NCBI RefSeq assembly: GCF_030063305.1
Contig: NZ_JASISV010000002.1
Location: forward strand, 62,001-126,000
From: Salinibacterium sp. G-O1
GTDB taxonomy: Bacteria; Actinomycetota; Actinomycetes; Actinomycetales; Microbacteriaceae
DNA length: 64,000 bases
Direction of reading: 5' to 3'
Positions 53,284-62,181 of this stretch are shown in pieces. Made by a program: the position numbers and the translations under genes. The notes beneath the pieces are model-generated. The model worked only from the letters and a program-made list of their open reading frames with translations, searched no databases and was not told where the DNA came from. Within the stretch, counting starts at the first letter, position 1. Each line of letters opens with the position of its first letter.

Positions 53284-54416
53284 GGTCTTTCACCCCACTG
53301 GGTTCGGGCACCGTCGGCGTCGGTCTGATCGGCGCCGGAAACATCAGCGACACCTACCTCGAGAACCTCAACAGTTTCCCCGATATCAGTGTTCTCATCG
53401 TGGGCGACCTCGATCGAAGCAGGTCTGCTGCGCAGGCCGCGAAGCACGGCGTTCCGGCATCGGGAAGCGCCGACGATGTGCTCGCGCATCCTGACGTCGA
53501 GCTCGTCATCAACCTCACCATCCCAGCGGTGCACGCCGCCGTGTCATCCGCTGCGATCAGCGCGGGCAAGCACGTATGGAGCGAGAAGCCAATCGCGATC
53601 GACCGCGCCAGCGCCGCCGCCCTGCTGGACCAGGCGGATGCCGCGGGACTGCGCGTCGGCGTAGCGCCCGACACTGTGCTCGGCCCAGGCGTGCAATCCG
53701 CCAAGCGCGCGATCGAGCGCGGTGACATCGGGAGACCGCTCTTCGCCCAGACGACAATGCAGTGGCAGGGTCCGGAAATCTTTCATCCAGACCCCGCCTT
53801 TCTGTTCGCGACAGGTGCGGGGCCGCTCTTCGATATGGGGCCCTATTACTTCAGCACGCTAGTTCATGTGCTCGGGCCTGTGGCGTCGGTCGCCGCTTTG
53901 GGGCTGAAGGCGCGCGAGAACCGTACGGTGCTGGTCGGGCCAAAAGCGGGGGAGACCTTCCCCGTAGAGATTCCCTCGACCATCAATGTGCTCGCCGAGT
54001 TTGAAGGCGGCGCGCACTCCCAGTCGATGCTGAGCACGGACTCACCGCTGCTTCATCAGGGTTTTGTTCAGATATCAGGCACGGAGGGCACGATCCTGCT
54101 GCCCGATCCGAACATGTTCACCGGTCGCTCGTCACTAATCCGGCCACTCTCCAGCACTGATTCGACACAGGAATGGATCGAATTGGCCGAGGAGGGCGCC
54201 GTTGTCGGTCGCGGCCTTGGGGCGCTCGACATGGCGCGGGCTATTCGCGGCGGAACCTCCCACCGAGCGACCGGAGAGCTGGGGTACCACGTGCTCGACA
54301 CCATGCTCGCCGCGGAGGAGTCGGCCGAATTGCGCGAGTTCGTTGAGGTGCGCAGCACGGCTGATCCCATCGAGGCCATGCCGGTTGACTTTGACCCGTT
54401 CGCTGCGAGTCTCTGA
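53280..54416 (+). CDS. Gfo/Idh/MocA-family oxidoreductase
   Basis: A 378-residue NAD(P)-dependent sugar oxidoreductase. The Rossmann motif is GLIGAGNISDTYLENL near residues 16-31; the EKP signature is in VWSEKPIAIDR near residue 101; the C-terminal alpha/beta domain includes GAGPLFDMGPYYF near residue 180. TTG 53280 overlaps the isomerase stop (TTGA). With the isomerase it likely interconverts a cyclitol or oxidised sugar. Controlled, by inference, by the divergent TetR. Confidence 0.87.
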   Translation: MRSFTPLGSGTVGVGLIGAGNISDTYLENLNSFPDISVLIVGDLDRSRSAAQAAKHGVPASGSADDVLAHPDVELVINLTIPAVHAAVSSAAISAGKHVWSEKPIAIDRASAAALLDQADAAGLRVGVAPDTVLGPGVQSAKRAIERGDIGRPLFAQTTMQWQGPEIFHPDPAFLFATGAGPLFDMGPYYFSTLVHVLGPVASVAALGLKARENRTVLVGPKAGETFPVEIPSTINVLAEFEGGAHSQSMLSTDSPLLHQGFVQISGTEGTILLPDPNMFTGRSSLIRPLSSTDSTQEWIELAEEGAVVGRGLGALDMARAIRGGTSHRATGELGYHVLDTMLAAEESAELREFVEVRSTADPIEAMPVDFDPFAASL

Positions 54417-54455
54417 CGCCGCCCAGAAGTCGGTGCCCGAACCTAGCATGGCGGT

Positions 54456-55262
54456 ATGCCAGAGCAGGTGGAGGCGTGGTGGGCACGCAGGCAGTCGTCG
54501 AAGGGGGCGACCACGCCGTATCCGATCGGGGCGTTCCGGGATGCGTGGATGCCTTATCCGGTGCTGATCCGCCAATACCACCCCGACCTCAACTTCGGGA
54601 TTGTGTTGAGCCAGATCCCGCCCGCCGCTGATGTGTATCTGCTCTGGCAATGCGAGAGCGGCCATCTCTTTGCCGCGACACCGTGGGAGCAGCGACAGCG
54701 ACCCGGCCGAAGTCGCCGACGATCGACGTGGTGCCCCGAGTGCTCGATGGAAGCGACAGGACGGCCAGCTACCGCCCCTCGCAGAAAGCCGGCTGCCGAC
54801 CTGTGCCCGAAAACTCCGTCATTGGCCGTCGGCGCGTCATTTCACAGCGAGTGCGCGCCGCGCCCGGCATCCGCTGCCGAGGAATTGCTGAGACAGAAGC
54901 TCACCGCGCGACTGAACTTTCAGAGCGGTGTGAATGCGGTGCGGGTCGCCCAACCGTTCTTCACGCACCTCGAGGTGTGGCCGGACATCCTTATCCCGGA
55001 ACTCATGGTCGCCATTGAGTACGACACCACCGGGCGCGACGGGCTCGAGCATGTCGGCACGAGGGAGCCGGTTGATCGCCGCAAGGATCGGCTGCTTCGC
55101 CGCACCGGCTGGGAAGTCGTGCGCGTGCGGGGAGGAAAGCTGCATCACATTGGGCCATTCGACGTCACCAGCGCCACCGTGACGGGGAAACTCATCGATC
55201 GAGTGGTTGATCGGCTCTGTGAGATTCGGGGAGATCTCATCGTGAACTCCTACCTCGCCTAA
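54456..55262 (+). CDS. Treble-clef zinc protein with Vsr/DUF559-like nuclease end
   Basis: A 268-residue protein. The N-terminal half has a probable treble-clef zinc site (LWQCESGHLF and TWCPECSM, residues about 64-97) resembling the ribbon often joined to restriction-type endonucleases. The C-terminal half (about 140-250) has VWPDILIPELMVAIEYD followed by RKDRLLRRTGWEVVRVRG, the D...ExD plus basic helix layout of very-short-patch-repair/DUF559 nucleases. It stands alone between metabolic genes. A DNA repair or restriction-type role is inferred; metal-binding nuclease activity is not proven. Confidence 0.65.
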   Translation: MPEQVEAWWARRQSSKGATTPYPIGAFRDAWMPYPVLIRQYHPDLNFGIVLSQIPPAADVYLLWQCESGHLFAATPWEQRQRPGRSRRRSTWCPECSMEATGRPATAPRRKPAADLCPKTPSLAVGASFHSECAPRPASAAEELLRQKLTARLNFQSGVNAVRVAQPFFTHLEVWPDILIPELMVAIEYDTTGRDGLEHVGTREPVDRRKDRLLRRTGWEVVRVRGGKLHHIGPFDVTSATVTGKLIDRVVDRLCEIRGDLIVNSYLA

Positions 55263-55294
55263 GAAGGCTGGGTGCTCAACGCTAAATTGAGGTT

Positions 55295-55657
55295 ATGGGT
55301 GAAAGAGCGAGGAGCGTCGAGGATTACCTCGGTGCGCTCGAGCCCGCATACCGAGCAGAACTCGAACGCATCCGCGCGCTCGTAAAAGATCTGGTGCCGG
55401 ACACCGAAGAGACCATGAGCTATGGAATGCCGACTCTCAAATACAGGAACCGGGCATTGGTTTACTTCACCGCGTCCAAGAACCACATGAGCTTCTATCC
55501 CTCCTCATGGGCGATCGAGGAACTGAAGGATCAGCTCAAGCATTACAAGACCACCGAACACGTGATTCAATTCACGCTGGACAAGACCCTGCCCGACCGC
55601 CTGGTCGAGGAGCTTGTTCGTGTGCATGTGCGGGAAATTGACGCCAACAGGCAATAG
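55295..55657 (+). CDS. DUF1801 (YdhG-like) family protein
   Basis: A 120-residue small alpha/beta protein. The core YLGALEPAYRAELERIRALV, ETMSYGMPTLKYRNRALVYF, NHMSFYPSSWAIEELKD and IQFTLDKTLPDRLVEELV matches DUF1801 proteins, which are predicted to handle iron or a small ligand but lack a firm function. It starts at ATG 55295 with GAGG close upstream. It stands alone, 76 bases before the beta-mannosidase. Confidence 0.82.
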   Translation: MGERARSVEDYLGALEPAYRAELERIRALVKDLVPDTEETMSYGMPTLKYRNRALVYFTASKNHMSFYPSSWAIEELKDQLKHYKTTEHVIQFTLDKTLPDRLVEELVRVHVREIDANRQ

Positions 55658-55733
55658 GGCCAATCGCCGACATGGTGAGGGAATCCGAGTGGGTTGCCTG
55701 GCCCGACCACCGCCTGACAACTGGAGAAGCTAA

Positions 55734-58241
55734 ATGACTCATCGACGAGAACTACACGATGGATGGACGGTGCAGGCAGCGCGCGGCCCCGTCCCGGCCG
55801 AGCTCTCCGTGGCGGTGATGAACGGCGCGGTACCTGCGGCCGTTCCCGGGTGCGTGCACACGGATCTGCTCAGCGCCAATCTCATCCCGCACCCATATCA
55901 GGGCGAGAACGAGGCACTGCTGGCGTGGATTGGTCGGGTCGACTGGACCTACTCGACCAGCTTCGAGTGGGCACCGGACGGTGAAGAGCGCCACGATCTC
56001 GTGTTCGAGGGGGTGGACACGGTCGCCGGGATCTGGCTCAACGGGACTCATCTTGGTTCGGTCGCCAATCAGCACCGAAGCTATCGCTTTGCCGTGGACG
56101 AGTACATCCGCGAGGGCGCGAACGCCATCGAGGTGCGATTCACCGCCCCCCTGCCGTACGCGAACGCGCAAAGCCTCGAACTCGGCAGCCGACCGCGACC
56201 GTACCCGCTTCCCTTCGAAGCGATTCGTAAGTCCGCCGCTAACTTCGGATGGGACTGGGGCATCGCGACGTTCACCAGCGGTTTGTGGCGGCCCGTGCGG
56301 TTGGAATCATGGTCGGTCGCGCGACTCGCCGAGGTGCGTGTGGTTGCCACCCCAGACGGTGACGGCGGCGCGGTCTCGGTCGTAGCCGATATCGAACGGG
56401 CGACCAGCAGCAGCGACGTCGATGTCAGGCTCCAGATGACGATCGCCGGTCCGGGGATCGACTCCACGATTGAGGCGTCGGCAGATTTCGCGGCATCAGA
56501 AAACCGCGCCGACACCCGCCTTGAGCTGCCAGCCGTGGAACGCTGGTGGCCCATCGGGCACGGTGCCCAACCCCGATACTCGGTGTCGATTGATATCCAG
56601 GGTGAGGGTGCGATGCGAGACTCCGCCCTCCGCGTCGTGGGATTCCGCACCGTGGAATGGGACACCGCTCCCGACGAGCAGGGAGCTCCGTTCACGCTTG
56701 TGGTCAATGACCGGCCCATCTTCGTCAAGGGTGTGAACTGGATCCCCGACGACGCACTTCCGGTGCGCGTGGATCGTGCACGCTACGAGCGACGACTCCG
56801 CCAAGCCGTGGATGCGAACGTCAACCTTGTGCGCGTGTGGGGTGGAGGTGTGTACGAATCTGACGACTTCTATGACCTTTGCGACGAATTGGGCCTGCTC
56901 ACCTGGCAGGACTTCCTCTTCGCCTGCGCCGCGTACCCCGAGGAGGAGCCGATCCGGTCCGAGGTTGAGGCCGAGGCGCGCGACAACATCGTGCGCTTGG
57001 CAAGCCACCCTTCGCTGGTTCTGCTCACCGGAAATAACGAGAATCTCTGGGGCTTCGAAGACTGGGGCTGGAAGCAGCGCCTGGAAGGCAAGTCCTGGGG
57101 CGCGTACTACTACTACGACCTCTTCCCGCGGCTGATCGCCGAACTCGCGCCGCACGTGCCATACGCACCCGGAAGCCCTTTCAGCCCCGGCACAACGTGG
57201 GACGGTGAGGTGCAGAACGGGCCGCACCCCAACGATGAACGCCACGGCAGCACGCACTTGTGGGACCAGTGGAACCGCAAGGACTGGCTGACATACCGAG
57301 ACCACACTCCGCGATTCGTCGCCGAATTCGGTTGGCAGGGCCCGCCGACCTGGACGACGCTCACCACATGGCTTGACGACGATCCGCTGACGCCGGAATC
57401 GCCCGGCATGATCCTGCATCAGAAGGCGACGGAGGGAAACGTCAAGCTTGAGACCGGACTCCTCCCTCACTTCCGGGTTCCCGGGGACATGGAGACATGG
57501 CACTGGGCGATGCAGCTGAACCAGGCGATCGCAGTGGGAACCGCCCTTGAGCACTTCCGCTCTCACGCGCCACACACCATGGGCGCGGTCGTGTGGCAGC
57601 TCAACGATTGCTGGCCCGTGATCTCCTGGGCGGCTGTGGATGGTGACGAGCGCCCGAAGCCCCTCTACTACGCCATGCGCAACGCCTTCGCTCCTCGGCT
57701 GGTGACCATCCAGCCGCGAGACGAAGGACTGACGGCGGTCGTGGTCAATGACTCCGACACGCCATGGAGCGGGACGATACATGTCGCGCGCCGCGACATG
57801 TCGGGCGGCATCCTCGCTGACTCGTCGATGCCGGTGTCTCTTCGGGCATACAGCTCGATTGGATTCGACATCGATGCGTCGGTCGCTGACGCCGGTGACG
57901 CCGCATCCGAGCTGCTCACGGCCGAGCTCGACGATGTGCGCGGAGTGTGGTTTTTCACGGAACCCCGCGACAGCAACATCCCGCCTGCTGTGTTCGATCT
58001 GGATGTCGTCGATGCCGGCGACGGCGTAGACGTCACCATCACGGCGCGCAGTCTGGTGCGTGATCTTACGTTCCTGGTCGACAAGGTCGACCCGGGCGCG
58101 GTCGCCGTCGACGGGCTGATGACACTGCTCCCGGGTGAGGTGCGCATTGTGCACCTGCGCGGGCTGAGCTCCGCGCGAGCGGCGGAGCTGCGCCACCCAC
58201 GGGTGGCGCGCACCACCAACGAGCTCGTCGACGCGGGTTGA
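55734..58241 (+). CDS. Beta-mannosidase (GH2 family)
   Basis: An 835-residue GH2 enzyme. The N-terminal sugar-binding domain has VPGCVHTDLLSANLIPHPYQ and FEGVDTVAGIWLNGTHLG; the barrel has KGVNWIPDDALPVR and VRVWGGGVYESDDFYDLCDE; the acid/base Glu is in TGNNENLWGFEDW near residue 434 and the nucleophile Glu is in FVAEFGWQGP near residue 530; AVVWQLNDCWPVISWAAVD closes the site. The fingerprint is specific for beta-mannosidases. There is no signal peptide, so it acts on imported manno-oligosaccharides. GGAGAAG precedes the ATG. No adjacent transporter. Confidence 0.92.
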   Translation: MTHRRELHDGWTVQAARGPVPAELSVAVMNGAVPAAVPGCVHTDLLSANLIPHPYQGENEALLAWIGRVDWTYSTSFEWAPDGEERHDLVFEGVDTVAGIWLNGTHLGSVANQHRSYRFAVDEYIREGANAIEVRFTAPLPYANAQSLELGSRPRPYPLPFEAIRKSAANFGWDWGIATFTSGLWRPVRLESWSVARLAEVRVVATPDGDGGAVSVVADIERATSSSDVDVRLQMTIAGPGIDSTIEASADFAASENRADTRLELPAVERWWPIGHGAQPRYSVSIDIQGEGAMRDSALRVVGFRTVEWDTAPDEQGAPFTLVVNDRPIFVKGVNWIPDDALPVRVDRARYERRLRQAVDANVNLVRVWGGGVYESDDFYDLCDELGLLTWQDFLFACAAYPEEEPIRSEVEAEARDNIVRLASHPSLVLLTGNNENLWGFEDWGWKQRLEGKSWGAYYYYDLFPRLIAELAPHVPYAPGSPFSPGTTWDGEVQNGPHPNDERHGSTHLWDQWNRKDWLTYRDHTPRFVAEFGWQGPPTWTTLTTWLDDDPLTPESPGMILHQKATEGNVKLETGLLPHFRVPGDMETWHWAMQLNQAIAVGTALEHFRSHAPHTMGAVVWQLNDCWPVISWAAVDGDERPKPLYYAMRNAFAPRLVTIQPRDEGLTAVVVNDSDTPWSGTIHVARRDMSGGILADSSMPVSLRAYSSIGFDIDASVADAGDAASELLTAELDDVRGVWFFTEPRDSNIPPAVFDLDVVDAGDGVDVTITARSLVRDLTFLVDKVDPGAVAVDGLMTLLPGEVRIVHLRGLSSARAAELRHPRVARTTNELVDAG

Positions 58242-58407
58242 GCGTGGGGCAGCGTGATGGTTGTGGGAGACGTTCCTTCGACTTGTCGCGAGCGCTTGCC
58301 AATGATTGGGTCGAGGAGTAGCTTCGGCTTGTCGGTGACTCTCGGTCGCCTTGCGGTCGTTAGTTTCGATGCCAAAATCCGAAACACATCACAATGAGGT
58401 GGCGACT

Positions 58408-58716
58408 ATGAAGCGAGCGATCATCGGATGTTTCGTTACATTCGGTCTTGTTCTCGGCGGAGCCGGAACGGCATTCGCGGGCGAGACGAATGGTAAGGGG
58501 GAGCCTGTCCCAGGCGCGCAGAAGGCAAGTTCGGCTTGCGCGTTCTCAGGGCGGGATCTGCCCGACTCGATCGAGGGTAACCCGCCGGGTTTCGACGATG
58601 ATTTCGTCACAGGTGGGCACGTGCAGACCTACGGAATGTATGTCAAGCACGGACTGAAGGGCGTTGTGCCGTCTCCGGGCGTAGCTTGCCGCGGCAACAC
58701 GGACTTCGTCGAGTAG
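58408..58716 (+). CDS. Small secreted protein of unknown function
   Basis: A 102-residue protein with a clear signal peptide (MKRAIIGCFVTFGLVLGGAG, cleavage after AFA near residue 24). The mature part has two cysteines (SSACAFSG and GVACRGN) likely to form a disulfide, and a hydrophilic, glycine-rich middle (DSIEGNPPGFDDDFVTGGHV). ATG 58408 has GAGGTGG upstream. A hairpin follows the stop. Not recognised; a small secreted structural or interaction peptide is possible. Confidence 0.68.
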   Translation: MKRAIIGCFVTFGLVLGGAGTAFAGETNGKGEPVPGAQKASSACAFSGRDLPDSIEGNPPGFDDDFVTGGHVQTYGMYVKHGLKGVVPSPGVACRGNTDFVE

Positions 58717-58743
58717 TAGTAGACCAGCTTTTTCGAGTATCTG

Positions 58744-58772
58744 TTGGCCCCGTCGCGAATCGGCGGGGCCAA
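58744..58772. terminator. Hairpin between convergent genes
   Basis: TTGGCCCC at 58744 pairs with GGGGCCAA ending at 58772 around a short loop. It has no T run but lies exactly between the small secreted protein gene and the convergent kinase gene, so it probably terminates both. Confidence 0.55.
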
Positions 58773-58790
58773 CGGAGCAGAACCCCAGAC

Positions 58791-59645
58791 CTACGGGAGC
58801 GCGGTCTCGACGGCGGGATGAAGGTGCTTCGACTGGAGGGCAACCACGGCCTGTGATGCGGCAGCGGCGAGAGCTCCGTCTGTCGAGGCGCCCGAGAGCG
58901 TGGCATCCAAAAATCCCGCGAAGAACGCATCTCCCGCGCCGTTTGTGTCCCGGATTTCGGTTGTCACTGCACGCACCCGGTGTAGCCCGTCCGCATCGAA
59001 GGCGATGGCCCCGTCTGCACCGAGAGTGCACACCACCGCGCTGGCACCCGCTTCAACCCTCGCGCGCATGAATGACTGAGGGCTGGGCATCCCGTCGGCA
59101 TTCATGAACACAAAAGACGCCGCCTGGATGAACGGCTCATGGAACTCGGACTCGCCGTCATAGTCGTGGATGTCAGTCCAGATGGGCACGCCGGATGAGG
59201 TTGCGTGAGGGAGAAGCGCTCGCGATGTCTCCGAAAGGTCCATAACAAGCGCCGCCGCCCCTGTGGCCAGTGACCGAAACTGCTGAACATCCGGCTTTCG
59301 GAATTCCGGAGTGGACAGGTACAGCGACACCCGCTCTCCCGCCTGTGTCATCAAGTTCAGATGTCGCTCACTGGGCCCGGGCACGGTGGTGCCACTCAGC
59401 TCGACGCCAGCAGCTCCGAGCGCTGCGCGGAGGTGGATGGATGCGGCATCGTCTCCCAGCACCGTGAAGCAGGAAACCTCATACCCCAGCCCGGAAAGGT
59501 GCAGCGCCTTTCCAGCGGATGTGCCGCCCACCGTCGCGAAATCCTCCAGCGCAAATTGCATATGAGGGCGAGGTTCGGGTAGTCGGTCAAGGTAGACGAT
59601 GGTGTTCCACGCCACCGGCCCTGACACGAGAATGTGGTTCCGCAT
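58791..59645 (-). CDS. PfkB-family carbohydrate kinase
   Basis: A 284-residue ribokinase-fold kinase. VGGTSAGKALHLSGLG near residue 40 is the substrate glycine region and DTNGAGDAFFAGFLDA near residue 233 is the catalytic signature with the base Asp. It is shorter than most family members but both motifs are intact. The ATG at 59645 was chosen; an in-frame GTG six bases upstream is the alternative. It is divergent from the VOC gene. Substrate cannot be told from the sequence. Confidence 0.83.
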   Translation of the reverse strand: MRNHILVSGPVAWNTIVYLDRLPEPRPHMQFALEDFATVGGTSAGKALHLSGLGYEVSCFTVLGDDAASIHLRAALGAAGVELSGTTVPGPSERHLNLMTQAGERVSLYLSTPEFRKPDVQQFRSLATGAAALVMDLSETSRALLPHATSSGVPIWTDIHDYDGESEFHEPFIQAASFVFMNADGMPSPQSFMRARVEAGASAVVCTLGADGAIAFDADGLHRVRAVTTEIRDTNGAGDAFFAGFLDATLSGASTDGALAAAASQAVVALQSKHLHPAVETALP

Positions 59646-59733
59646 GGGCACACATTACGCGGACTGCCGAGGACGAGGCGAAGGGGCCCCAGAGTCCGAT
59701 CGAGACCGCCACAACTTGACCTCTCTGCGTAGT

Positions 59734-60138
59734 GTGGGCCACACGGAACGGTTCGAGGCGGAAGCACTGACGCACATGCTGGTCGTGGCCGATGCTGCAG
59801 CCAGTCGCGACTGGTATGTCGATGTCTTGGGCGCCTCGGTATTCGGAGAGTATGGCGGCACATCGGTAGTGCTGGATCTGATGGGGAACTGGCTGCTTCT
59901 CGTCACCGGGGGCGAACCAACGCCGGACAAGCCGAACGTAACCCTGACGGCGCCCGACGATCCCGATCGGGCCAGCGCTGAGATTATCTTTCGGGTAGGC
60001 GACTGTCAGCGCGCCTTCGAGTTCCTCAGCCAGCGAGGAGCCGAGTTCCTGACCACGCCACTCGACCGCGGTGGTGAGATCCGGGCTTTCTTTCGCGACC
60101 TGGACGGTCATCTCTTCGAGATCTCCGAGTTGACCTGA
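59734..60138 (+). CDS. Glyoxalase/VOC superfamily protein
   Basis: A 134-residue VOC-fold protein. Two beta-alpha-beta-beta-beta units are visible: LTHMLVVADAAASRDWYVDV, LGASVFGEYG, then IIFRVGDCQRAFEFL and REIRAFFRDLDGHLFEI-type strands ending in GHLFEISEL. Possible metal residues are His14 and the final Glu. GTG 59734 is the best start by similarity. VOC proteins include glyoxalases, resistance proteins and dioxygenases, so no reaction is assigned. Confidence 0.75.
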   Translation: MGHTERFEAEALTHMLVVADAAASRDWYVDVLGASVFGEYGGTSVVLDLMGNWLLLVTGGEPTPDKPNVTLTAPDDPDRASAEIIFRVGDCQRAFEFLSQRGAEFLTTPLDRGGEIRAFFRDLDGHLFEISELT

Positions 60139-60223
60139 ACGGCGAGCCGCGGCACCGGTCATCCACCCTTTCCCTCGCTGTGTGTTGGAGGGATGCTGTC
60201 TCGGAGGAGGGCGGCAATTTCTG

Positions 60224-60409
60224 ATGGCATCCGAAATTGCGATGACAGACGGCGGCATCGAGACGGTGCTTCTGTTCCGGGAGGGAGACCCTGTCGCGCT
60301 GGGCCGCGACAATGCCGCTCTTCGGGAATTGCTCCCGCACATTCAAGTGCTCGGCGGATGCTGCGGCACCGATTCCCGTCATGTCGGCGAGATAGTCGCT
60401 GCGTGGTGA
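60224..60409 (+). pseudogene. Homocysteine S-methyltransferase with internal deletion
   Basis: A 61-codon frame begins like a homocysteine S-methyltransferase (MTDGGIETVLLFREG, the DGG start of the barrel) and, after about 20 residues, continues with the end of the same family (LLPHIQVLGGCCGTDSRHV, including the paired zinc-binding cysteines). The middle of a roughly 300-residue enzyme is absent, so it cannot be active. GGAGGAGGG lies upstream of the start and the stop is intact. It resembles the in-frame deletion in the SDR at 45591-45770. Confidence 0.75.
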
Positions 60410-60427
60410 CGGCTTGGCGACCCGAGG

Positions 60428-61210
60428 TCAACCGAGCTGCGACGACACAGTCCACGCGGTGCGGCGCACGGCTCGCTCGAGCACGTCCGCGCGCGACCCG
60501 AAGTCGTTTGCGGAGACAGATACCGAGACCGCGCCGATCGTGTGACCACGGGGCGAGCGCACAGGGGCGGCGATACATGCAAGTTGCGACATATATTCCT
60601 CGACCTCGATGGCGATGCGGTTTTCCCGCACCTGCTCGAGTTGGTCGCGAAGCACCGACGTGCCGGTCTGGCTGTGGCGCGTGAGCGCCGTCGGCGGGTG
60701 CTCGTCGAGGTACATATCGAGTTGCGCCTTATTCTTCTGGGCGAGCATCAGCTTTCCGAATGCCGTGACGTGGGCGGCATCAGCGAATCCGACGTGCAGC
60801 TGCCCGATGCGCGGGTAGTCAGCTGAGTCGGCGATGTGGGCGACGACAATCTCGTCGACGTGGAACGCGGTGAGGTAGACGGGAGCGCGCAGCTCGTCCC
60901 TCGCTGCTTCGAGCACGGCCCTTACCGCGGGCGTCGCGAGTAGTTGCCTGTTTGCCGCCATCCCGAGCATGGTCACGGAACGGCCCAGGAGATAGCGCGG
61001 CTCCTGATTCCGCTTCGCCAGGTACCCCTGACGTTGAAGTACCCCAACGAGCCGATAGGTGGTCGACGTGCTGAGCTCGAGCGCCGCGGCAATCGTAGAC
61101 ACTTCCGCGCCGTCGGGGTTTGATCCCACCACCTCGAGCACCTTGAGTAGTCGCTCGACCGCTTGGGTGCCCGAGTTGCCATCCTGCTCCAGCGCAGACT
61201 TCATGCTCAC
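60428..61210 (-). CDS. IclR-family transcriptional regulator
   Basis: A 260-residue IclR protein: winged helix-turn-helix at residues 17-75 (AVERLLKVLEVV, VSTIAAALELSTSTTYRLVG), then the effector-binding GAF-like domain with APVYLTAFHVDEIVVAHI, HVGFADAAHVTAFGKLMLA and CIAAPVRSPRGHTIGAVSVS. The GTG at 61210 or the ATG two codons later may start it. IclR regulators commonly control sugar-acid or aromatic catabolism; a target is not evident. It converges on the methyltransferase remnant. Confidence 0.92.
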   Translation of the reverse strand: MSMKSALEQDGNSGTQAVERLLKVLEVVGSNPDGAEVSTIAAALELSTSTTYRLVGVLQRQGYLAKRNQEPRYLLGRSVTMLGMAANRQLLATPAVRAVLEAARDELRAPVYLTAFHVDEIVVAHIADSADYPRIGQLHVGFADAAHVTAFGKLMLAQKNKAQLDMYLDEHPPTALTRHSQTGTSVLRDQLEQVRENRIAIEVEEYMSQLACIAAPVRSPRGHTIGAVSVSVSANDFGSRADVLERAVRRTAWTVSSQLG

Positions 61211-61359
61211 ATGCTACGGCCGCTCGATGGCGTGCAGCATGCTCAGTTTCGATCCGTTTCCCACATGGTGAGAACGCGACTTGTGGCGCGGCACTGCCGC
61301 TTTCACCATTGACCTCGAGTCGGCAATGCTGCTGGCTCCTGACAAGGAGGTCTGGCCAG

Positions 61360-61923
61360 ATGGCACGCATCATTATTCTCACCGGCGACGCGGCAGAAAC
61401 ACTCGAAGTCTTCTATCCGCTTCACCGCCTGCAAGAGGCCGGATTCGAGGTGCACATCGCTGCGCCGGAGAAAAAGAAACTGCAATTCGTCGTGCATGAC
61501 TTCGTCGATGGATACGACACCTACACCGAAAAGCCGGGCCACAGCTGGGATGCCGACATCGCGTTCAGGGACGTTGACCCCGACGACTACGTGGCCGCAG
61601 TCGTCCCGGGCGGGCGCGCTCCCGAATACATTCGCAACAATGCTGACGCCAAGCGCATCGTTCGCTCGATGTTCGAGCGCAACGTACCGGTCGCCGCCAC
61701 CTGCCACGGGCCGCTGCTTCTTGCCGCGGCGGATGTGCTCAAGGGACGCGTCACCTCCGCGTACCCAGAGCTGGCGATCGACGTCGAGCTCGCCGGCGGA
61801 GTGTTCGAGAGCGGGGGAGCGGTCGTCGACGGCAATCTGGTGAGCGCTCGCGCCTGGCCAGACAACGGCACGTGGATGGGCCAGTTCGTCAAGGTGCTCG
61901 AGGAGGCTCGAGTCCTGGCCTAG
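61360..61923 (+). CDS. DJ-1/PfpI family protein
   Basis: A 187-residue DJ-1/PfpI protein. The nucleophilic cysteine is in ATCHGPLLLAAADVL near residue 111, preceded by VVPGGRAPEYIRNN near residue 83 that provides the elbow glycines; the acidic partner Glu is in LEVFYPLHRL near residue 15. AAGGAGG lies before the ATG. Members are proteases, glyoxalases or chaperones acting on stress-damaged molecules. It stands alone between the IclR gene and the PQ-loop gene. Confidence 0.87.
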   Translation: MARIIILTGDAAETLEVFYPLHRLQEAGFEVHIAAPEKKKLQFVVHDFVDGYDTYTEKPGHSWDADIAFRDVDPDDYVAAVVPGGRAPEYIRNNADAKRIVRSMFERNVPVAATCHGPLLLAAADVLKGRVTSAYPELAIDVELAGGVFESGGAVVDGNLVSARAWPDNGTWMGQFVKVLEEARVLA

Positions 61924-62181
61924 CGTGCATCCGGGGAGGCGTCAGCTTTCGCACCAGGCTTGTGCGCAGACATGCCGCCTCCCCTCGTTCCTGCCGCGAG
62001 AATGGTCCCTCCGTGCCGCGCCCGAAAGGCCAAAAAGGGCGGGTCCCGTAATTGGGTGAGCGATGGTCTTGACGCCGGATTTCATGGTGCATATGCTGTG
62101 CAGGGCATTGTTGATGTCCTCGAAGAATGTCGCCCAAACAGGTTCTCCCTGGGGCCGTGAGAAAGTACGTAAACACCCCCG

